Shown here one piece after another: positions 44,901 through 51,390 of a stretch of DNA of 64,000 nucleotides. This stretch comes from CAVQWT01 sp963717705 (GTDB taxonomy: Bacteria; Pseudomonadota; Gammaproteobacteria; Burkholderiales; Casimicrobiaceae), in the NCBI GenBank assembly GCA_963717705.1, contig CAVQWT010000007.1, forward strand, positions 72,602 to 136,601, written 5' to 3'. The translations under genes were made by a program, and so were the position numbers. The notes beneath the pieces were generated by a model. The model did no database searches. It was not told the DNA's origin and saw only the letters and a list, made by a program, of their open reading frames with translations. Numbering within the stretch: position 1 is the first letter of the stretch; each line of letters begins with the position of its first letter.

Positions 44901-47794
44901 GCATCCTGCTGAAGAACCGGCGGGGCCAGTCGGGCCTGTGGAGCTACGCGATCTCGGGCGACCTGCCGATCGTGCTGCTCCAGATCGGCGACACCGAGAA
45001 CATCGATCTCGTGCGGCGGATGGTGCAGGCCCACGCGTACTGGCGGTTGAAGGGACTGGCGGTCGACCTCGTGATCTGGAACGAAGACCGCGGCGGGTAC
45101 CGGCAGGTGCTGCAGGACCAGATCATGGGGCTCATCGCCGCGGGCATCGAGGCGCACGTGATGGACCGGCCCGGCGGCATCTTCGTGCGACGGGCCGAGC
45201 AGATTTCCGACGAGGACCGCATCCTGCTGCAGACGGTGGCGCGCGCAGTCATCACCGACCGCCGGGGCAGCCTGGTCGAGCAGGTCGCGCGTCGCGGGCC
45301 GGCGGAGGTGCGCGTCCCGCGCCTGATCCCGACCGCGGCCCGCCGCAGCGAGCCGCTGCCCTGGGAACCGCCTGCGCGCGACCTGATCCTGTTCAACGGC
45401 CTCGGCGGCTTCACGCCGGACGGCCGCGAGTACGTCATCACCCTGCCCGCCGGGCAGGCGACGCCCGCGCCCTGGGCCAACGTGCTGGCGAACCCGCACT
45501 TCGGCACGCTGGTTTCCGAAAGCGGCCTCGCCTATACGTGGAGCGAGAACGCGCACGAATTCCGTCTCACGCCCTGGCACAACGATCCGGTGACCGATGC
45601 CAGCGGCGAAGCGCTGTTCCTCCGTGACGAGGAGACCGGCCGGTTCTGGTCGCCGGCGCCGCTGCCCCGCCGTGGCGTCGGGACCTACGTCACCCGGCAC
45701 GGCTTCGGCTACAGCGTGTTCGAGCACGAGGAGGACGGCATCCGTTCCGAGCTGTGGGTGTACGTGGCCATCGACGCCGCGGTGAAGTTCTCGGTGCTGA
45801 AGGTCCGCAACGCGTCGGGCCGGTCGCGCCGGCTCTCGGCCACCGGCTACGTGGAATGGGTGCTGGGAGACCTGCGGCCGAAGACCGCGATGCACGTGGT
45901 CACCGAGGTCTCGCCCAAGACCGGCGCCCTGCTGGCGCGCAACTCCTACAACACGGAATTCCCGGACCGCGTCGCGTTCTTCGATGTCGACGACCCGAAC
46001 CGCACCGTCAGCGGCGACCGCACCGAGTTCCTGGGACGCAACGGGACGCTGCGCCATCCGGCCACGATGGGGCGCTCGCGCCTGTCCGGCAAGGTGGGCG
46101 CCGCGCTCGATCCCTGCGGCGCCATCCAGGTTCCGTTCGAGCTCGCCGACGGCCAGCAGCGCGAGATCGTGTTCCGGCTCGGGGTCGGCCGCGACGCCGC
46201 CGACGCCGCCGGCCTCGTCGAGCGCTTCCGTGGCCGGTCGGCCGCCCAGGGCGCGCTGGACGCCGTATGGGCCCACTGGAAGCGCACCCTCGGCACGGTG
46301 CAGGTCGACACCCCGGACCAATCGATCAACGTGCTGGCCAACGGCTGGCTGCTGTACCAGACGCTGGCGTGCCGGCTGTGGGCGCGCAGCGGCTACTACC
46401 AATCCGGCGGGGCCTTCGGCTTCCGCGACCAGCTGCAGGACGCGATGGCCCTGGTTCACGCCGAACCCGCCCTGCTGCGCGCGCACCTGCTGCGTTGCGC
46501 GGGTCGCCAGTTCGTCGAAGGCGACGTCCAGCACTGGTGGCATCCCCCGTCGGGCCGGGGCGTGCGGACGCGCTGCTCGGACGACTACCTGTGGCTGCCG
46601 CTCGCCACCGCCCGCTACGTGAAGGCAACCGGCGACACCGGCGTCCTGGATGAACCGGTCCAATTCCTGGAGGGGCGCCCTGTGAACGCGGGGGACGACT
46701 CCTACTACGACCTGCCCGGGCGGTCGGCGGAGCCGGCCAGCCTCTACCAGCACTGCGTGCGCGCGGTCGTCCACGGACTCCGCCACGGATCGCACGGCCT
46801 GCCGCTGATGGGTTCCGGCGACTGGAACGACGGCATGAACCTGGTCGGGATCAAGGGCACCGGGGAAAGCGTATGGCTGGGCTTCTTCCTGTGCGCCGTG
46901 CTGACGCAGTTCGGCGAGGTGGCGCGCCGAATGGACGACGACGCATTCGCCGACCGATGCGAGGCCGAGGGGCGGACTCTGCGCCAGAATCTCGAGCAGC
47001 ACGGCTGGGACGGCGAATGGTACCGGCGCGCCTACTTCGACGACGGCACGCCGCTGGGATCCGCCGCCAACGTGGACTGCCGAATCGACTCGGTCGCGCA
47101 AAGCTGGTCGGTGCTGTCGGGTGCGGGCGACCCGGCGCGCTCGCGCATGGCCATGAAGGCGGTCGACGAGCGCCTCGTTCGCCGGGACGACGCGCTGATC
47201 CAGCTGCTCGACCCGCCGTTCGACCGGTCGACGCTCGACCCGGGCTACATCCGCGGTTACGTCCCGGGCGTGCGCGAGAACGGCGGCCAGTACACCCATG
47301 GCGCGATCTGGGCGGCGATGGCCTTTGCCGCGCTGGGCGATCGCGAACGCGCCTGGGAACTGACGACGATGATCAACCCCGTCAATCATGCGCTGACACC
47401 CGGCGGGGTGGCGCGCTACAAGGCGGAGCCCTACGTGGTCGCTGCCGACGTCTACGCGCTGGCACCGCACACCGGGCGCGGCGGCTGGAGCTGGTACACC
47501 GGTTCGGCCGGATGGATGTACCGCCTCATCGTCGAGTCGCTGCTCGGGCTGTCGCTCGCGGACAACCGCCTCCGCTTCACGCCGTGCCTGCCGGCGGACT
47601 GGACTGCGTTCTCGATCCGCTACCGGTACCACGGGACCGACTACGACATCGCCGTCCGGCAGTCGGGCGGCGCAGCGGCTTCGCAGATCACCGTGACGGT
47701 GGATGGCGTCGCGCAGCCCGACGCCTCGGTGCCCCTGGTCGACGACCGTGCGACGCACCGGGTCGTCGTCGACGTGCGCGTGCCTGGCGCATAA
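38957..47794 (+). CDS. ndvB: Cyclic beta-1,2-glucan synthase (NdvB/ChvB type)
   Basis: A giant inner-membrane enzyme (2,945 residues from TTG 38957) that initiates, elongates and cyclises beta-1,2-glucan. Domains in order: N-terminal region; membrane helices near residues 420-500; a GT84 glycosyltransferase with DTDTELP (about residue 652) and RHRWVRGDW (about 806); more membrane helices; a glycoamylase-like domain with AHHQGMILLS (about 1587); and C-terminal GH94 phosphorylase-type domains with the acid motif GSGDWNDGMN (about 2619) that set ring size. Usual family length is about 2,830-2,870. The start is uncertain: TTG 38957 has a weak ribosome site, while GTG 38798 adds unconserved sequence. 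Periplasmic cyclic glucans are osmoregulated. Confidence 0.93.
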   Translation: MNATGRTLFERLLEIPVRFGRGDSPRKFADDEPPLRSELFSADQMERHGSDLAAAHRLAPGRAPDRLLARLAENERTLLEVCDLLTAAIAASRRITPAAEWLLDNFYLIDEQIRTAKRHLPKGYSRELPRLAHGPSAGLPRVYDLAFEVIAHGDGRVDAESLARFAAAYQTVAPLKLGELWAIPIMLRLALIENLRRVGARIAAGTIDRNRADAWADQMTEVAEHDPNNLILVIADMARSNPPMVSSFVAELARRLQGQSAALALPLTWIEQRLSEHGFSIEQLVQSETQEQAAVQVSISNTIGSLRFLGSMDWREFVESMSVVEQKLREDPGGLYGRMDFATRDRYRHVVEEIAKGSHLSESEVARKAIQLAYEGAAPGAARDGDDDRTAHVGFYLVDRGRSRLEQAAAMRMSAAEASRRFARRIPLLLYLGAIAALTAVMTAGLLALAHGDGIAGPLLAALGIVLLLATSQLAVGIVNWVATLLVPPRQLPRMDFSRGLPAEARTLVVVPTFLSSAEGIENLVEALEVRFLANRDACLHFGLLTDFHDAATEAMPGDDALLLLARKGIDALNEKYGRAPDPDGSVAPGDSFFLFHRPRRWNAGERVWMGYERKRGKLAELNSLLRGGGSTGFSLVVGDLTALSGVKYVITLDTDTELPRDSARQFVGAMAHPLNRARFDASRKRTGAGLVAEGYGILQPRVSISLPGANRSWYARLHGGDPGIDPYTRAVSDVYQDVFDEGSFIGKGIYDVDAFEQALAGRFPENRILSHDLLEGCYARSGLLSDAQLYEEFPATYQADIRRRHRWVRGDWQLAGWLLARVPAAGAGKAVNPLSMLSQWKLLDNLRRSLVPAVLTLLLLLGWAVLPRAWLWTLVVIAILWLPSVIASILDLLRKPDEILLRQHLASTAGVAARHGAQALLNLAFLPYEAAVNLDAIVRTAWRILVSHRRRLEWNPSAADARAPSPANGASHRSALAEALGSMWIAPAIAVAATILLVIAAPLALAAAAPVLLLWLAAPAIAWWISRPLARREARLTIDQARFLRKLARRTWAFFETFVGPDDHWLPPDNWQEHPVATLAHRTSPTNMGFALLANLTASDFGYIPAGQLLLRTANALRTMSAMERYEGHFYNWYDTRSLKPLAPLYVSAVDSGNLAGHLLTLRPGLLALVDARIVDPQCFDGLDDTLRTLVECGGASAPPSAVRLQRDLETAYDSRPVTIAAAHRWLVRIAAQVAEVTAQTAAPAVHVADSGPAGTPVPAGDAAFWADALVRQCRILQDELAFLVPWIALPAAPPGLADPTRDRAIPTLRELATLDAEMAPALERARLASASPAESDWLESLAQAVAAASARATERIAEIGRLARQCDELATMEYDFLYDRARHLLAIGYNVAERRQDPSYYDLLASEARFSSFVAIAQGQLPQESWFALGRLLTTAGGRSVLLSWSGSMFEYLMPLLVMPSYENTLLDQTCRRTVERQIAYGKQRGVPWGISECGYNAVDASLSYQYRAFGVPGLGLKRGLAEDLVVAPYASALALMVAPEESCLNLQRLAAEGIAGRFGLYEAVDYTPARVPRGQASVVVRSFMAHHQGMILLSLAHLLLARPMQKRFESDPQFKATLLLLQERPPKVASLFLHPAELSAIAGVAGGPEAPVRVLASPNTPIPEVQLLSNGRYHVMVTSAGGGSSRWKDLALTRWREDTTCDNWGTFCYIRDVASGAFWSAAHQPTPRRSAHYEAIFTEARAEFRRRDDDLEAHTEIVVSPEDDIELRRLRITNRSRVRRTIDVTSYAEVALSSAAADALHPAFSNLFVQTEIVPPRRAILCTRRPRSHDEQAPWMFHLMVVHGCDSLEASYETDRAAFIGRGRTVADPQAMTDAGTLSGSQGSVLDPIVAIRHRVTLDPQQTATFDIASGISDTREGALALAAKYQDRHLADRVFDLAWTHSWVTLRQINATEADAQLYARLASSIIYANASLRAEAGILLKNRRGQSGLWSYAISGDLPIVLLQIGDTENIDLVRRMVQAHAYWRLKGLAVDLVIWNEDRGGYRQVLQDQIMGLIAAGIEAHVMDRPGGIFVRRAEQISDEDRILLQTVARAVITDRRGSLVEQVARRGPAEVRVPRLIPTAARRSEPLPWEPPARDLILFNGLGGFTPDGREYVITLPAGQATPAPWANVLANPHFGTLVSESGLAYTWSENAHEFRLTPWHNDPVTDASGEALFLRDEETGRFWSPAPLPRRGVGTYVTRHGFGYSVFEHEEDGIRSELWVYVAIDAAVKFSVLKVRNASGRSRRLSATGYVEWVLGDLRPKTAMHVVTEVSPKTGALLARNSYNTEFPDRVAFFDVDDPNRTVSGDRTEFLGRNGTLRHPATMGRSRLSGKVGAALDPCGAIQVPFELADGQQREIVFRLGVGRDAADAAGLVERFRGRSAAQGALDAVWAHWKRTLGTVQVDTPDQSINVLANGWLLYQTLACRLWARSGYYQSGGAFGFRDQLQDAMALVHAEPALLRAHLLRCAGRQFVEGDVQHWWHPPSGRGVRTRCSDDYLWLPLATARYVKATGDTGVLDEPVQFLEGRPVNAGDDSYYDLPGRSAEPASLYQHCVRAVVHGLRHGSHGLPLMGSGDWNDGMNLVGIKGTGESVWLGFFLCAVLTQFGEVARRMDDDAFADRCEAEGRTLRQNLEQHGWDGEWYRRAYFDDGTPLGSAANVDCRIDSVAQSWSVLSGAGDPARSRMAMKAVDERLVRRDDALIQLLDPPFDRSTLDPGYIRGYVPGVRENGGQYTHGAIWAAMAFAALGDRERAWELTTMINPVNHALTPGGVARYKAEPYVVAADVYALAPHTGRGGWSWYTGSAGWMYRLIVESLLGLSLADNRLRFTPCLPADWTAFSIRYRYHGTDYDIAVRQSGGAAASQITVTVDGVAQPDASVPLVDDRATHRVVVDVRVPGA

Positions 47795-47892
47795 GTCCGA
47801 GCAAAGGCGGGTCGCGCACTGCGGGTGTCCTGCGCCTTGCACCGGTGGCCGCATCCAGGAATCCCCGCCCGCGTCGATCGCATCGCACCAGC

Positions 47893-47951
47893 GTGCGCCA
47901 GCGCACCGACTGCGGCGGCGCACGTCCGGGATGAATCGTACCGCCGCAGTC
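47893..47951. repeat. Orphan dyad and long inverted repeat between convergent genes
   Basis: GTGCG-CCAG-CGCAC (47893-47906) matches the shared dyad but has no -10 at the right distance on either strand. It is followed by a 12-bp perfect inverted repeat, CGACTGCGGCGG (47907-47918) with CCGCCGCAGTCG (47940-47951). Confidence 0.6.
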
Positions 47952-47972
47952 GCTGCGCACCGAACCAAAGGC

Positions 47973-47998
47973 AACGGCACGGGCTGACCCGTGCCGTT
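47973..47998. terminator. Bidirectional hairpin terminator
   Basis: An 11-bp perfect stem, AACGGCACGGG with CCCGTGCCGTT and a 4-nt CTGA loop, lies between the convergent glucan synthase and H1-like genes. T tracts are short on both sides, so efficiency is uncertain. Confidence 0.6.
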
Positions 47999-48049
47999 GT
48001 CCATTCCGGCCGCGCCGGCGAGCCTGGCAGGAGCGGCGCGGGACGACGG

Positions 48050-48748
48050 TCAGAGCTTCTTCGCCGTCTTCTTCGCCACCTTCTTCACCGGCTTCTTCGT
48101 CGCCTTCTTCGCCGTCTTCTTGACCGGCGGTTTCACGGCCTTCCTGGCGGCCTTGGCGATCGCTGCGCCCGTCTTCCGCGCTGCCGTCTTCGCCTTGGCG
48201 ACGCCCTTCTTCACCGCGGTCTTGGCCGCGGCCACCTTGCGTCCCGCCGCCTTCTTCGCCGTGCCGGCCTTGCGCTTCGCCGCGGGCTTGGCCGGGGTCA
48301 TCGCACGCTCGACCTTGCCGGCGGCCTTCTTCGCGCCGGTTGCCGCCGCCTTCACCTTGCGCTTGACCGTGCGCTTCGCCTTGCCCAGCGTCCGCATGGC
48401 GTCGCCTTCCACGGCCTTGGCCTTGCTCGTCACGGCCCGCTTCGCCTTGCCCAGCGTCCGCTTGGCATCGGCTTCGACCGTCCTCGCGGTGCTGGTCACG
48501 CTGCGCTTGGCCCGGCCGAACTTCTTTTCCGCGTCCGCCTCGGCGGCCTTCGCCTTGCGCTTGACCGTGGCCGTGACCGAGCGCGCCTTCTTCTCGACCG
48601 CGTCCTTCGCCTTGCCCGCTTCACGCTGGACGTCCGAGGCAGCAACCTCCGCCTTCTTCACCAGCGAGGCGCCGACTTCCTCGACCTTGTCCTTGGCGGC
48701 CCCCATTGCGTCGCCGATCCTGGTCAGCAAACTGTCGTTCTTGCCCAT
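48050..48748 (-). CDS. Lys/Ala-rich histone H1-like protein
   Basis: A 232-residue highly basic protein. The first 45 residues (MGKNDSLLTRIGDAMGAAKD) form an amphipathic helix; the rest is built of KAK, AKR and KKA repeats, including two near-copies of VEADAKRTLGKAKRAV, and ends in a KKP/KKTAKK tail like eukaryotic H1 and bacterial AlgP/HctB-type proteins. It probably binds DNA and compacts the nucleoid. A good ribosome site (AGGAGC) precedes it. Upstream only a degenerate version of the shared dyad is seen. Confidence 0.8.
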   Translation of the reverse strand: MGKNDSLLTRIGDAMGAAKDKVEEVGASLVKKAEVAASDVQREAGKAKDAVEKKARSVTATVKRKAKAAEADAEKKFGRAKRSVTSTARTVEADAKRTLGKAKRAVTSKAKAVEGDAMRTLGKAKRTVKRKVKAAATGAKKAAGKVERAMTPAKPAAKRKAGTAKKAAGRKVAAAKTAVKKGVAKAKTAARKTGAAIAKAARKAVKPPVKKTAKKATKKPVKKVAKKTAKKL

Positions 48749-48993
48749 CTTCGTTGCTCCTGTCCGGAAAGAAAAACCATCGCGACCCGAATGTAGCCTT
48801 GGGCTGAGCGGACCGCCGCTCGCTGGGCGTTCGCACGCGCGAGTCAACATCAGAATACCAAAATTGCCGCGTCAGGTTCGGTCGCGGCACGACCACGCCG
48901 CTGGTTCGTGCATCCGCGAGTTGCATGTGACCCAGCTCCGTTTACCGTTACCAACCGGCGCCCTCGCTGCGTCGATCCACCGCAGCCCTGGTC

Positions 48994-49689
48994 TCACGCC
49001 ACCGCGCCGAATAGCGCCCCGACACCCGCCGTCAGGCCCATCGCCAGCGCACCCCAGAACGTGACGCGCACGGCGCCCTTGGCGACGTCCGCACCGCCCA
49101 CGCGCGCGGCAACCCCGCCCAGGATCGCGAGGAACACCAGCGAAGTCCCGGCCACGACCGCGATCAGGCTCGATGGCGGGACCGCCGCCACCGCCAGCAG
49201 CGGCATCGCGGCGCCGACGGCGAAGCTGGCGGCCGAGGTGAACGCAGCCTGGATCGGACGGGCACTGAGCGTGTCGGAGATCCCCAGCTCGTCGCGGGCG
49301 TGCGCGCCCAGCGCGTCGTGGGCCATCAGCTGCTCGGCGACCTGCTTCGCAAGCGCGGCGTCGAGGCCGCGGCCGACGTAGATCGCCGCGAGTTCCCGTC
49401 GCTCGGCGGGGTCGTCGGCCTCGAGTTCGGCACGCTCCATGCCCAGCGCGGCCTCTTCGGAATCCGCCTGCGAACGGACGGAAACGTATTCGCCGGCCGC
49501 CATCGACATCGCTCCAGCGACCAGGCCGGCGATCCCGGCGATCATCACGCTGCCGTGACTGCCGCTGGCGGCGGCGACGCCGAGCACCAGGCTTGCGGTC
49601 GACACGATGCCGTCGTTCGCCCCCAGTACCGCAGCGCGCAGCCAGCCGATGCGGTCCGTTCGGTGCAGTTCGCTGTGGCGTGGTGTCAT
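48994..49689 (-). CDS. VIT/CCC1 family iron/manganese transporter
   Basis: A 231-residue membrane protein of the vacuolar-iron-transporter family. It has five hydrophobic segments, the opening motif WLRAAVLGANDGIVSTASLVLGV, a cytoplasmic acidic middle region (SEEAALGMERAELEADDPAER) where metal ligands lie in homologues, and a C-terminal pair of helices. It would move Fe2+ or Mn2+ out of the cytosol. It lies divergent to csbD across a 329-bp gap containing site G. Confidence 0.87.
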   Translation of the reverse strand: MTPRHSELHRTDRIGWLRAAVLGANDGIVSTASLVLGVAAASGSHGSVMIAGIAGLVAGAMSMAAGEYVSVRSQADSEEAALGMERAELEADDPAERRELAAIYVGRGLDAALAKQVAEQLMAHDALGAHARDELGISDTLSARPIQAAFTSAASFAVGAAMPLLAVAAVPPSSLIAVVAGTSLVFLAILGGVAARVGGADVAKGAVRVTFWGALAMGLTAGVGALFGAVA

Positions 49690-50018
49690 GTTTGCTCATC
49701 CCCTTGAAATGGCGTTGCCAGTACCTCGAAAGATACGCCGAAAAGTCCGGCGGCTTCTTGCGATGCCGCATGCATCGAGCGAATCGCCCGGCATCGGATC
49801 GGTGCGCCAACGCACAGACTTCCTTGCAGCAGGGGCTCAACATTAATGCGTGGCTGGCAGGGACGTGACGGTGCCGGAACGCGATGACGCAGCAGCCTGA
49901 CGTTTCGCGTTATCGACGCCATCACACGGCACCTCTTTCCGGTGCAAGGCTTCGGCTTTCCCGATCTTCCAGCAAGGCGCGCCGGTCCTTCACCGGCATA
50001 CGACTTCAGGAGCAAACC
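49690..50018. other. Divergent 329-bp regulatory region
   Basis: No gene is credible between the VIT transporter and csbD. It holds site G, oriented towards csbD. A plus-strand frame running into csbD gives a 44-residue extension that looks untranslated. Confidence 0.6.
49802..49843 (+). promoter_or_regulatory. Class II Crp/Fnr-like promoter of csbD (site G)
   Basis: GTGCG-CCAA-CGCAC-AGAC (49802-49819), 18 bases, then CAACAT (49838-49843). The inferred start is near 49850, leaving a leader of about 169 nt. Confidence 0.62.
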
Positions 50019-50210
50019 ATGAGCATGAACAAAGACCAAGTCACCGGCCGAGTCAAGGAAGCCAAGGGCACGATCAAGGAAGTCACCGGCAAGCTGGTCG
50101 GCAACGAGAGCATGGAAGCCAAGGGCAAGATCCAGAAGACGCTCGGCGAGGCCCAGGCCAAGTTCGGCGACGTGAAGAAGGACATCGCGGACGCGAAAAA
50201 GGGTCTCTGA
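50019..50210 (+). CDS. CsbD family stress protein
   Basis: A 63-residue Lys-rich helical protein with the CsbD pattern (MNKDQVTGRVKEAKGTIKEV and KGKIQKTLGEAQAKFGDVKK). CsbD proteins are general-stress products of unknown mechanism. The ATG at 50019 follows a good AGGAGC site; an in-frame ATG two codons later is also possible. Two hairpin terminators follow. Confidence 0.92.
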   Translation: MSMNKDQVTGRVKEAKGTIKEVTGKLVGNESMEAKGKIQKTLGEAQAKFGDVKKDIADAKKGL

Positions 50211-50226
50211 ACCCGCGTGCGCCACG

Positions 50227-50260
50227 GCCGGCGGAATGACCATCTTCCGCTCCGGCTTTT
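50227..50260 (+). terminator. csbD terminator, first hairpin
   Basis: Arms GCCGGCGGAA (50227-50236) and TTCCGCTCCGGC (50245-50256) pair with a 2-nt bulge and are followed by TTTT. Confidence 0.7.
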
Positions 50261-50281
50261 CCCACCCACCGCCTCGAAGGT

Positions 50282-50312
50282 CCATGCGCCCTGCAACGGG
50301 CGCATGGCTTTT
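50282..50312 (+). terminator. csbD terminator, second hairpin
   Basis: A 10-bp perfect stem, CCATGCGCCC (50282-50291) with GGGCGCATGG (50298-50307), then CTTTT. It is a strong back-up terminator facing the convergent DUF883 gene. Confidence 0.8.
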
Positions 50313-50421
50313 CGTGACGCGCGCGTTCAACGATGACTGGCCCCGCGGCGCCACGCCCGGGGCGAGAACCCGGCGCAGACCTGCCCGCGCCGGGTAATCC
50401 GATGCGAAGCCGCGTGCCCCG

Positions 50422-50778
50422 CTACACGTCCGCGGCGCCGCCTCGCGACAGCAGCGCACCGAGCACCACGCCCGCGACCGCGCAGACGGCGATGATCTGC
50501 CACGGGTTGGCGTGGACGTACTCGTCGGTCGCCCTTCCGGCCGCTCTTGTCTTCGCCAGCGCCACGCCCTGCAGTTCCGCGACGCGAGCCTTGGCCGCGT
50601 TCAGCGACTGCTCGGCCCTGGCCCGCGCCTGCGCGACGTGCTGTCCGGTCTGGCCCGCCGTGGCGCTCAGGAGCTGCTCCATGTCGGTCGCCAGCACCCG
50701 GAAGTCGGCCATCAGCTTGTCGGTGGTGATTCGCCCACCTTCGTCATTCGTCACGATGTCTCTGGCGTTCATGTTCAT
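50422..50778 (-). CDS. DUF883 (YqjD/ElaB-like) membrane-tethered protein
   Basis: A 118-residue protein: a long helical soluble part (DFRVLATDMEQLLSATAG, AEQSLNAAKARVAELQG), then a C-terminal membrane segment NPWQIIAVCAVAGVVLGALL. In E. coli, YqjD and ElaB are inner-membrane-anchored ribosome-binding proteins made in stationary phase. It lies 80 bp after the Lmo0937-type gene in the same direction and is probably cotranscribed from site E. Confidence 0.9.
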   Translation of the reverse strand: MNMNARDIVTNDEGGRITTDKLMADFRVLATDMEQLLSATAGQTGQHVAQARARAEQSLNAAKARVAELQGVALAKTRAAGRATDEYVHANPWQIIAVCAVAGVVLGALLSRGGAADV

Positions 50779-50858
50779 CGACCTTTGCGTGTTGTCACTG
50801 CTGAGTTCCGATTGCACGGTCCCTGGTCCGGCCGGCCCGGGCCGGGTCGGCCGGGGCG

Positions 50859-51008
50859 TCACATCGCTTTTCGTCCGCTGATGAGATTGAACAGGATCAT
50901 GATCACGGCGATCACCAGCAGCAGGTGAATGAAGCCGCCGAGCGTGTAGGAACTGACCAGTCCGACTGCCCAGAGGACGAGCAGGATAAGTGCGATCGTA
51001 TAGAGCAT
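50859..51008 (-). CDS. Lmo0937-type 49-residue membrane protein
   Basis: A 49-residue protein with two membrane helices (MLYTIALILLVLWAVGLVS and GGFIHLLLVIAVIMILF) and a short basic end, matching the Lmo0937 family of small stress-linked membrane proteins. The start follows an AAGGTGG ribosome site. A longer frame upstream covers the leader hairpin and was rejected. Site E is upstream. Confidence 0.88.
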   Translation of the reverse strand: MLYTIALILLVLWAVGLVSSYTLGGFIHLLLVIAVIMILFNLISGRKAM

Positions 51009-51030
51009 GTGGTCCACCTTTTGGTTGTCA

Positions 51031-51050
51031 GGGTTCGCACCTCCGAACCC
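51031..51050 (-). other. Perfect inverted repeat at the start of the Lmo0937-type leader
   Basis: GGGTTCG (51031-51037) and CGAACCC (51044-51050) are perfect 7-bp arms around 6 bp. They lie exactly where transcription from site E would begin, so the RNA would start with a hairpin whose loop reads GAGGTG; alternatively this is a second operator of GTTCG-N6-CGAAC type. Confidence 0.55.
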
Positions 51051-51056
51051 ATTGTC

Positions 51057-51098
51057 AGATTGGACCGCTTCGCGCGCGCCGTCTGTTCGCCACCGCAC
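51057..51098 (-). promoter_or_regulatory. Class II Crp/Fnr-like promoter of the Lmo0937/DUF883 genes (site E)
   Basis: On the minus strand GTGCG-GTGG-CGAAC-AGAC, 18 bases, then CAATCT (51062-51057). The inferred start is near 51050, 42 nt before the ATG, the shortest leader of the set. Confidence 0.68.
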
Positions 51099-51165
51099 AC
51101 GACGCAGGCTGCGGCCCCCCGTCGCAGGCGGGCTCCCGGGCGCCGAGCGTGGTCACCGGGGATGG

Positions 51166-51363
51166 CTACTTCTTGGCATCCTTGGCCGCATCCTCGATCT
51201 TCTGGCCCGCCTTCTCGAGCTGCTGCCCCGCCTTCTCGACGGTCTGGTCGACGGCCTTGCCAGCGCGCTCCGCCGGCCCTTCCTTCTTCTCGCAGGCCGC
51301 GAGGCCGAGCACGAGCACGCTTATCGCCACTCCGGCGCCAACACCATTCAGGATCTTGTTCAT
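51166..51363 (-). CDS. Small Lys/Ala-rich lipoprotein
   Basis: A 65-residue precursor with a lipoprotein signal: hydrophobic stretch and lipobox LAAC (Cys at residue 24), then a helical mature part of about 41 residues with heptad-like KAGQ repeats (VEKAGQQLEKAGQKIEDAAK). It resembles entericidin-like or YtxH-like small stress lipoproteins, but I do not assign a family. It lies 27 bp after the AI-2E-type permease gene. Confidence 0.8.
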   Translation of the reverse strand: MNKILNGVGAGVAISVLVLGLAACEKKEGPAERAGKAVDQTVEKAGQQLEKAGQKIEDAAKDAKK

Positions 51364-51390
51364 GCCTTTCTCCTTCCGTTGGTTAATGCA

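Noticed and set aside
38924..48004. A 3,026-codon minus-strand frame opposite the cyclic glucan synthase
   Set aside because: A shadow frame; the plus strand has all catalytic motifs and the expected family length.
49689..49815. Site G as a promoter for the VIT transporter gene
   Set aside because: On the minus strand the -10 position reads CTCGAT, lacking the conserved A, and the AGAC flank is absent.
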